A DNA stretch of 64,000 nt from the NCBI RefSeq assembly GCF_040183065.1, contig NC_091125.1:130463121-130527120 (forward strand), given 5' to 3'. The notes under the pieces are model-generated. The model was not told the origin of the DNA. It worked only from the letters and a program-made list of their open reading frames with translations, and made no database searches. A program made the translations under genes and the position numbers. This document shows, piece after piece, positions 56,517 through 64,000 of the stretch. The number at the start of each line of letters is the position of its first letter. Position 1 is the first letter of the stretch. Source of the DNA: Periplaneta americana. Its lineage: Eukaryota > Arthropoda > Insecta > Blattodea > Blattidae.

Positions 56517-58150
56517 CCGTGGAACCGTCTAGAGTCGACCTGGGGATCTAGATTCGACCACTGTGTACACTTTCTAATTTCACGTGTTTATTCCAATAGA
56601 ATTGCTTACTAGCTGCCACTGTTGCCTCCAGCTGACTGATAACACTTCCCCTTTCAATCTCGCAAGGCAGTGCCAAACGTATTTTGCGTTCTTGATTACG
56701 TAAAATTCATTGTTGCCAATAGCAAAAATAGTAAAAAAAAAAAAAAAAAGTACTCTGTCTAACTTTTAACAATTTAGCTTTGTTTAACTGTAATGCAATA
56801 CAAAATAACTGTATTTCTGTAATCAGAATTTTAAGCTTAACAACATATTACAACAAAAAATATTTTTCCATATTATTGAGAGATGTCAGAAGTTGAAGTT
56901 GTATTCCAGTACAGAGTAGACCATGTAGGCCTGTGGAATTAATCCATTCACGCCACAAAGAATTCTTAATAAACTACCACAATCTGGTTTGACAGAGTCT
57001 CCAGAATCTCATTCCACACCGGCACTGGTGGGAGAAGCGGTCATCAAAGTGCTCCAGGGCATGAGATATGAAAAATAATTAGCTGCCAAGAAAAGGAAAA
57101 GGAAAACTGAAATTGAACCAGGAAAAAGTATTGTATCAGTAGGTCTACTGAAGGCGGAACATCTCAGTCAAATGAAGAAATCTCTCATCCTGTCTCAACT
57201 GAGGAGACCAGAAAAAGAGAAGCCAAGAAAACCACCAAGAAAAGAAAACAGAGTGGATACCAGGAGTCCAGTGATAGTGATGAAGACGGACGACATTCCA
57301 CTAAAGATTCGTCAGATGAGTGGGTTGAAGTTGAAGATAACAATGATAATGACAATTTCGATGACCCTAAATCAGGAGATCAGCTTTTAGTGAAGTACCA
57401 AACTAAAAAGATATTGTCGGTTGCATTGAGGAACTGGTTCCAGGAGAAGGACTTGAACTTCGTTTTGTTAGAAATTGTGGTCGATTCCAGTTCAAATATC
57501 CTGAGGTGGAGGATGTGAGTCTTATTGACTATGTTCAGGTAGAAAGAAAACTAAATGCTTCTGTTCCTATGATGGAAAAGGAATTCGTAAATGTGGTGTT
57601 GATTTTCAGGGTTATGATATTAATTAGGAGATGGAAACTGTATTTTCTGTATTTTTCAGGGCTATTTTATTAATTAGTACATTAATAATGTGATAATGCT
57701 GTTTGTCGTTTGACGTAATTTTGTCTGCTAATTAATTAAATATTTCCTATTAAATTTATGAGCCTTAACCTATTTAATGTATGCACATTAAAATAACTGT
57801 ATTAAAGTTCGCATTTTTCTATCCCAAATAAAAAATTAAAAAATAGAAAAGTAAATAATAATAAAAGGATCCAAAAGGAGGTCGATATCGACCGGAATGA
57901 GAGCAAACGTTCATTTGCATGTATTTTTAATATGGTGGTCGACTTAACACCAAGTACAGGGTTGAGTCGACCGGCGTTTAAAATTTGTTTTCGTCAGTGA
58001 CCGTGGAAGTTCATAAAATGAAAATAACAGAAAACAATCCTTGAGTTGTGTGCTATAACATAACATTTTCAGGGAAATAGTAGATCGCATTGTCTGTGAA
58101 GTAGCGTTAAAAATACGAAAAAAAGTGATCGACTCTAGACGGTTTGACGG
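56517..58150 (+). mobile_element. pogo-type transposon, internally deleted
   Basis: Left end CCGTGGAACCGTCTAGAGTC, right end (inverted) CCGTCAAACCGTCTAGAGTC. TA outside (56515-56516, 58151-58152). Several GTCGA-type motifs lie near both ends. The body keeps only the C-terminal part of a pogo/Tigger transposase on the plus strand. Confidence 0.8.
56910..57630 (+). pseudogene. pogo/Tigger transposase C-terminal remnant
   Basis: Scattered frames give NKLPQSGLTESPESHSTP, KRKRKTEIEPGKSI, a Ser/Asp/Glu-rich stretch (SSDSDEDGRHSTKDSSDEW) and FKYPEVEDVSLIDYVQVERK. This is the order seen after the DDE domain in pogo-group transposases: end of the core, basic linker, acidic region, small C-terminal domain. 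Stops and shifts occur throughout and the catalytic domain is gone. Confidence 0.65.
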
Positions 58151-58400
58151 TATTTAATTTCAGCGCATTTCTTTGGATATGGTAGGTGAAAGTATATGGT
58201 TTCACAAAATAACAAACATAAATAAAGTACATTTTTCTTCTTCTGTGTGCTATACAGTATGATCACAACTCCAATTATTACAATATTGGTATCTGGCCGT
58301 GAGCTACTGATGGTAAGCAATGCATGAAGTCTTTCAACTAGAAGCACAGATCTGTAGTTTTTGGGTTTCCAAAAAGTTCACTTTCACATACAGTCATCAA

Positions 58401-58438
58401 TATTCTTCTTCTTCTTCTTCTTCTTCTTCTTCTTCTTC
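58401..58438 (+). repeat. (TTC)n microsatellite
   Basis: TTC units running into CTC-rich sequence. The poly-Ser frame is an artefact. Confidence 0.95.
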
Positions 58439-58539
58439 CTCCTCCTCTTCCCTTCATTATTATCATCATCATCATAGTCATCACTGTTGGTGTCGCCTAG
58501 ACGTATTATAAAATTCATAAATTATTAGGGAAATCACTT

Positions 58540-59004
58540 GAAGCAAGTAAAGAGATACGTTTCGAAATAAATCCGGAAAAGACAAAGTATATTATTATGT
58601 CTCGTGACTAGAACATAGTACGAAATGGAAATATAAAAATTGGAAATTTATCCGTTGAAGAAGTGGAAAAATTCAAATACAGCAACAGTAACAAATGTAA
58701 ATGACACTTGGAGGAAATTAAACGCAGAATAAATAGGGGAAATGCCTGCTATTATTAGGTTGAGAAGCTTTTGTCATGCAGCCAGCTCTCAAAAAAAGCT
58801 GAAAGTAAGAATTTATAAAATAGTTAGTATCGGTTGTTCTGTATGGTTGTGAAACTTGCACTCTCACTTTGAGAGAGAAACAGATGTTAAGGGTGTTTGA
58901 GAATAAGGTGCTTAGGAAAATATATGGGGCTAAGAGGGATGAAGTTACAGGAGAATGGAGAAAGTTACACAACGCAGAACTGGACGCATTTTATTCTTCA
59001 CCTT
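58540..59004 (+). mobile_element. LINE RT-to-tail fragment (copy 2, left part)
   Basis: Plus-strand frames read KTKYIIMSRD, NIKIGNLSVEEVEKF, then [20 protein letters not shown] and WRKLHNAELDAFYSSP. It is the family of 2806-3200. At 'cttcacct' it is interrupted and resumes at about 60455. Confidence 0.85.
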
Positions 59005-60454
59005 GTGCCGTTTATATTTCGGCACGTCAGTTTCTCCTTTCCTTTTCTTCTATCCTTATGCCTTTCTCTGTTTGTTCTAGTTCTTCTTACGCTTCATAGA
59101 TGGCTTACTTTCTCTCACCTTTCTATTTTTTCCGTTTTCTCTGGGTCTGTTCCTATAACCAGTGATGAGTTAAAATCTGGGGAGCAGTTATTATTTTATA
59201 ATAACGGTTGCTAATTGGTTAAGATCGAGGGAGCAGTAAATATTTCATAATAGCGCTTTCTGATTGGTTAAGATAGAGACTCCAAGTTTCATTTCGATTG
59301 TAGCGTCAGTCTGGTTGATGGACTCATTCAGGTCGGATGTGTGCCGGCAGTTGAGGATGTGTGTTGTGATGGGCACGAGCTCCTATGTAGGCCGGGGATC
59401 GAACTGGGTTCGATAAGTCTACTAGTAGCTACGTAGTCCAAAGCGTTGCGGGAACCTGCAAGTGTATCGCAGAGGTTGCAGAGAGTACGTGAGTACGCTA
59501 GAGGGATGGCTTGGAGGTAGGATGTGTGTTGTGATGGGCACGAGCTCCTATGTAGGCCGGGGATCGAACTGCGTTCGATAAGTCTACTAGTAGCTACGTA
59601 GTCTAAAGCGTTGCGGGAACCTGCGAGTGTATCGCAGAGGTTGCAGAGAGTACGTGAGTACGCTAGAGAGATGGCTTGGAGGTAGAACGTGTGTTGTGAT
59701 AGCCACGAGCTCCTATGTAGGCCGGGGATCGAACTGGGTTCGGTAAGTCTACTAGAAGCTGCATAGTCCACGGTGTTGTGGGAACCTGCGAGTGTATCGC
59801 AGAAGATATTCGTGTGGAATTTAGCGGTGAGTTTTGGCATGTACTTATTATCTTGAACTGCATTCGTTTTCCTGACTGACTAGCGTGCAGTCAACTCTGG
59901 TTAAATACTGGTCGGTATTTTTTTTTATTTCAGATGATCGTTTCTCTAGCTTTGATATAACTAAAAGCCTACCACAAACTACAAGCAGTTCAGTGAGTGG
60001 GTTTTGGCTTATGTTTTACTTAGTTATTGCAGTAGAACGAATTTGAAGAGTATGAAATTCATAATGAAGGCACCCATTGTTGTGTGACGTTTGAGGGGTG
60101 GCCAATTTGTATGTAACGGCTATGTGTGTGCTGAGTGATGGTTATGTCTAGGTTGTATGACAAGATGGATGCCAGCGTGGGGAAGTACCTACCTATGTAA
60201 GGTAATTAGCTGGATTTTGTTCACATTACTCTGTGAAGAAGATATTTTCTGTGCTACGAAATTATTTTGGGTTATTTATTCAAAATAAATAGTTGTGTTT
60301 AACATAGTGAATGTGTGTTGTCACTTGACTACCTCGACACGTAGATTACCATCCTGATCATAACGATTCATGGCAGGGTTATTTTATTATCTAATTGTCT
60401 TATATTCCAACCAGCAAGACTAGATAGATAGAAAGGCCGAGACCGCCTCAACCT
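59005..60454 (+). mobile_element. 1.45-kb insertion splitting the LINE
   Basis: The LINE text 'tcacct|gg-cataattagg', continuous at 2930-2945, is here split by 1450 bp, with 'acct' at both junctions. The insert contains a 165-bp tandem array but no recognisable transposon end or protein, so its class is unknown. Confidence 0.6.
59356..59812 (-). repeat. 165-bp tandem repeat, about 2.8 copies
   Basis: Units start at 59356, 59521 and 59686 and share 'cacgagctcctatgtaggcc', 'ggggatcgaact-ggttcg' and 'gcgggaacctgc-agtgtatc'. 165 is 55 codons, and one minus-strand frame stays open through all copies (59840-59328, repeating CDTLAGSRNALDYVATSRLI). The minus strand also carries GTTCGATCCCCGG, like a tRNA B box, in each unit. 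Confidence 0.9.
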
Positions 60455-60725
60455 GACATAATTAGGAACATTAAATCCTGACTTTTAAATGGGCAGGGCA
60501 TGTAGCACGTATGGGCGAATCCAGAAATGTATACAGACTGTTAGTTGGGTTGCTGGAGGGAAAAAGACCTTTGGGGAGGCCGAGACATAGGTGGGAGGGT
60601 AATATTAAAATGGATTTGAAGGAGGTGGGATATGATTACTGTAGGGACTGGATTAATCTTGCTCAGGATAAGGACCGAGGGCGGCAATGAACCTCCGGGT
60701 TTCTTAAAAGTCGTAAGTAAGTAAG
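60455..60725 (+). mobile_element. LINE tail (copy 2, right part)
   Basis: Continues from the 59004 break: GHVARMGESRN, then GKRPLGRPRHRWEGN and [11 protein letters not shown]. The 3' end 'gtaagtaagtaag' is as in copy 1. Two small internal gaps relative to copy 1. Confidence 0.85.
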
Positions 60726-60817
60726 ACATTTCTCTTTTGTCTCGTGATCGCAACAAACAACCACTGACTTTATTATCTCCCTCTCCTTACTGTGTACGCT
60801 AAATTAAAATTAAATTA

Positions 60818-60862
60818 TGGTTTATTTAACGACGCTCGCAACTGCAGAGGTTATATCAGGCC
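60818..60862 (-). mobile_element. SINE family B tail fragment
   Basis: 'tttatttaacgacgctcgcaa' is the reverse complement of the tail of the SINE at 52273-52412. The tRNA head is absent. Confidence 0.65.
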
Positions 60863-61136
60863 GCCGGAGTGCCGGACACTAAGCAAGCAAATGTATTTTA
60901 CCCGCCTCGTAGACCATCCTTCCCTCTCTTGCCCCGCTACCTCTAGAAGCGACCCCTCTACACCCCGCGCCTCTCTCTTTTAGCTTCCCAGATAAGTTTC
61001 GCGGACAGTAGTTTCATGGCATTGTACTGTACCTCTCAACTAATCTTTGCACTTCGCACTAAATCTTTCCCTTTGTTATATTGGAATTTTCAATCCCCAA
61101 CTCTCGCTCGTTACAAACCGCAGGTCAAGATACTAA

Positions 61137-61333
61137 ATGAAAGGAAGGCAGAAGCATCATGCTTGTAAATTGCACTGCAGTGTAGTTTTGAGTAGAATTG
61201 AGAAGTGTTACTGTAGCTCTTTTAGAACTGCAAGAAGAGAGGTTATATCAAAATGGTTTGAGGGAAAGAAATTTCTGAAGACTGACGCTGATGTAGTTTA
61301 TTGTGATTCTTGTAATAAAGACGTGAGTACTTT
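61137..61333 (+). pseudogene. BED-like finger N-terminal remnant (hAT-derived)
   Basis: The frame ends VISKWFEGKKFLKTDADVVY, then CDSCNKDVSTFVL. 'F.TD..V.YC..C.K.V' is the first half of the finger found in CGGBP1-like/hAT proteins. After the tRNA-like insert the text resumes as MRSHFFQN, which fits the expected 'RSH..QH' second half. Short and dead. Confidence 0.5.
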
Positions 61334-61340
61334 TGTACTT

Positions 61341-61439
61341 TGGGGGCGTGCGATAACAACGCGGTTAAGGGGTAACGCTGCAAAGTCGGAAGGTCGCGGG
61401 TTCGATTCTCGTCGGGGTAGTGGTCATGCGGAAATGCAA
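61341..61439 (+). mobile_element. tRNA-derived retroposon with 7-bp target duplication
   Basis: A 99-bp insert with tRNA-like 'aaggggtaacgctgcaaagt' and the B box GGGTTCGATTCTC, flanked by TGTACTT (61334-61340 and 61440-61446). It is barely longer than a tRNA, so either a tRNA pseudogene or a very short SINE. Confidence 0.65.
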
Positions 61440-61658
61440 TGTACTTACAATGCGATCTCACTTTTTCCAAAATTTCTTCGTTTAAGTATATATGTGTTAC
61501 TTCTTGTAACATACAAAGATCATTTTCTGTGTTCAAGAATGTGCTTCAGACAAACACTTGAGCTTAAGTGAAGAAAATCTGAGAAATTAGTTGCAGTATG
61601 TTGTTGAAAATTAAATAAAAATGTAACAATGTAGAACTCAATTTTGATAATGCATAAT

Positions 61659-61904
61659 GTCCACGGTAACGGTTTGCGCGTCTGGCCACGAAACCAGGTG
61701 GCCCGGGTCCGATTCCGGTCGGGGCAAGTTACCTGGTTGATGTTTCTTCCGGGGGTTTTCCTTAACCCAATATGAGCAAATGCTGGGTAACTTTCGGTGC
61801 TGGACCCCGGACTCATTTCACCGTCATTATCGCCTTGATCTCATTCTGAGGCTAGATAACCTAAGATGTTGATAAAGCGTCGTAAAATAACCTACTAAAA
61901 TAAA
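61659..61904 (+). mobile_element. SINE family A copy with 12-bp target duplication
   Basis: Same head, body and tail as the 49.3-kb copy, with ATAATGCATAAT at 61647-61658 and 61905-61916. The B box is slightly mutated (GGGTCCGATTCC). Confidence 0.93.
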
Positions 61905-62020
61905 ATAATGCATAATCCATATTTTTACTGCTTTTCACTTCATTGTGCATGTTTTGTCATATTATAGTGCATGTTTTAAGATTTGATGGTGCACGGAAAT
62001 CTGGACTTTATAAATTGAGG

Positions 62021-63930
62021 ACCGTTTTCACAAAACTGAACAAACACCACTTCAAAAATTTTACAGGAAACGTTTTTTTTAGTTTATTCTCAGACTTTTG
62101 ATATTGTAATTCTGAAAAAAAATAGACATTGTTCCTCTTTCAGAGATGCATTAATTGATATAAAGTGCAACTATTATTGTTATCTTATTTATTTGGAAAA
62201 AAAAATATGACAAAAGTTAAGAATTTCACAAAACTCAACATACCCACTTTTTTAAATGCACATACCTTAAAATGTTTAATTATTTTTCATTCCCAGGTGG
62301 TAAAATCCTCATCAAAATCATTAATACATATTTTAAAATAACGATTTAGTACTTCTGAATTTAAAAAACAGTTAATTGAACACACCGAAATCTAATTTCA
62401 AGCCTTTTTTTTCTTTTTTCAAAATTTGTTATTGATTTACAGGAACTTTTTATTTGCACGAATTAACTATTTGTATTTATGCAATACATGACACAAATCA
62501 CTGAAAATCAAAATCGTGCAGAATAATCTCAGTGCAATCGTTCATTATAATCCATTCTATTGTCAGAATATTTGGCATATCCCTTTAAAACTTTGTCATA
62601 AAATAGCTTGCTCTCTTCCGAATCATCATTATGGAAGTAACTCATTAACTTCCTCACAACATTAGCTTTGTTTTTGCTGGCATGGTTCACCAGTGGAAGG
62701 TCAGGTGCTTCAGACATTACAGAAGCACTTGTCTTTTTTGGTTTAAACCCTTTAACTTCTATTGGTGAAGAAAAATATATTTTGTACATAACACTTTACA
62801 TAATTCTTACAAGTTTTTTTATATGTAAGTACCTTCAGCTCTGACATTTTAAATGGCAATTTAGCTTTTACAATATTTTTGTCATCGATTTTAAATCATA
62901 AACCAAAACTTTTACGTCTCCAAACATTGCCATAATTTCATAATACTCTAATGGCAATGTGATGTATTAATGTATTCTCAGCTCTTGCTCTATCAATCGA
63001 AACACATGGTCCGGAGGCATATACCTTTCCAAGAATAGGTAAGAAATGTTTAATTTCTTTAAAAACTTCAGAGCTTTCCAGATAACCAACAAGCATACCA
63101 ATCATTATGCAATTTTTATTTTGAGACCCACAAGAATCTGAAAACAATCTATGAGTTAAATTTCAGGATTTTTCTAAATTAACTATGTAATCCTTAAATG
63201 TCGTAATAACACATCGGCCACTTTTCTAAACGTAGCAACACATAGGCCTACTGGGAAATCTTCTTCATTTTCACCTCTTACGAAATATGAAATAGACACA
63301 AATTTTTCTAGCTTCTTGAAATCCTTCTACGCCGTTTAGGTAGATCAACTTCCATATGTCTTAGCAAAAAATTATCCTGTTCAACTTTTGTGCTATTTTT
63401 GTATAAATTGTCTCTATAATTAACTAGATCATTTAAGCTGAACGAACCTGCAGCACGTTTTCCTTTTCCCCCCTGTTCTCCATTATTACAATCTAGTTTG
63501 GATGAATATCATTATTTTTAGGCGCAACTGTATATTTCTAACTCTTAGATTAACGTAGGCTATTTTTAGTCTTCCTGCCCCTTTCAGTAGCTTGAACGGA
63601 TTTTGAATACTCAGGGTTCTTATCTAATTTTCAACACTACTCACAATACGTACACTTATAACAGCAGCCAGATTTATACTGAATTAACGCAGGAAACAAC
63701 AACATATTATATAACATTTGAGATCCGAAATGTGTCACCGTTGTCAAAATGCAAATGTATTATATTGTTGTAAAATATTGCAGCTTGTAAAACAGGATAA
63801 AAGTGTGAAATGTTTAGTTAGAGGATATGTTGAGTTTTGTGAAAATTCAAGAACTGGAGATGTTGAGTTTTGTGAAAACTCTCTACATTGAGACACTCTT
63901 TTCAACGGAAAATGTTGAGTTTTGTGATAT
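62021..63930 (-). mobile_element. Poorly characterised DNA element with inverted subterminal repeats
   Basis: TTCACAAAACTSAACA occurs at about 62027-62042 and 62225-62240. Its reverse complement, TGTTGAGTTTTGTGA, occurs at about 63827, 63860 and 63913. These inverted clusters bracket the minus-strand pseudogene at 62526-63480. Exact ends and target duplication were not found, and the right end may lie beyond the window. Confidence 0.45.
62526..63480 (-). pseudogene. Decayed gene with DSCGSQNKN motif (mobile-element associated)
   Basis: Reading the minus strand from 63480 with a few shifts: KRAAGSFSLNDLVNYRDNLY, KVEQDNFLLRHMEVDLPK, YFVRGENEEDFPVGLCV, FSDSCGSQNKNCIMIGML, YLESSEVFKEIKHFLPILG, then MFGDVKVLVYDLKSM and, to a stop at 62526-62528, KGFKPKKTSASVMSEAPDLP and following. 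A 'SDSC.GQN.N' motif recurs in many uncharacterised arthropod proteins that behave like repeats. It could be the second acidic site of an RNase-H-like transposase, but that is inference. The gap around the 'GHS/DR' region and the stops mark it as dead. Confidence 0.5.
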
Positions 63931-64000
63931 GAGCACTGCATCATTTTCCTCTCATTACAATTGACCAGAATCCGTCAAAACCCGCATTTCGAAAAAAAAT

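Overview
This window is eukaryotic, AT-rich, and almost certainly from an insect. It has spliced genes with GT-AG introns, arthropod-type LINE, hAT, pogo/Tigger, mariner-like and piggyBac remnants, and several tRNA-derived SINE families. From memory, the LINE and SINE families look most like those of cockroaches and termites. That lineage call is an inference; 'insect' is much firmer. There are no bacterial features, operons or CRISPR arrays. Two host genes can be supported, and nearly everything else is transposon-derived.

Gene 1 (1592-14430, + strand) is a UDP-glucuronosyl/glucosyltransferase (UGT). Four exons join in phase (1592-2275, 4710-4938, 9526-9745, 14151-14430) and give 470 residues, including the UGT signature and a C-terminal membrane anchor. 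The first exon or exons (signal peptide and the catalytic-His region, about 60 residues) are not seen here and probably lie upstream. Its introns are full of insertions: a LINE tail, a retroposon with a 16-bp target duplication, an internally deleted TIR element, small MITEs, and a complete TA-flanked transposon (10884-12824) with an intact 458-aa DD82E transposase.

Gene 2 (34826-39694, - strand) shows its last two exons, 39434-39694 and 34826-35187. The phases fit, and together they encode a charged coiled-coil C-terminus. Its 5' part was not found.

Region by region: 1-1500 holds Penelope-like and R2-like scraps and a MITE. 14.4-31 kb holds interspersed repeats: a tandem array split by an insertion, two decayed FLYWCH-like copies, hAT and mariner-like non-autonomous elements, LINE tails, a piggyBac scrap, and a 1.2-kb foldback at 27.7-29.0 kb. 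32.6-34.1 kb is a Tigger-type element carrying a nested SINE and a nested hAT MITE. 36-44 kb contains more DDE, LINE and hAT remnants inside and beside gene 2. 46.7-48.3 kb is a Tigger element. 48.5-53 kb is SINE-rich and includes a hAT element (51301-53006) interrupted by two SINEs. 54.4-56.2 kb is a satellite-like array of about 172-bp units broken by a LINE. 56.5-58.2 kb is a pogo element that keeps only the transposase C-terminus. 58.5-60.7 kb is a LINE interrupted by a 1.45-kb insertion with 165-bp tandem repeats. 62.0-64.0 kb appears to be a poorly characterised element whose decayed gene has a DSCGSQNKN motif, bordered by inverted subterminal repeats.

The two host genes have no evident functional link. 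The window mainly records repeated, nested transposition.
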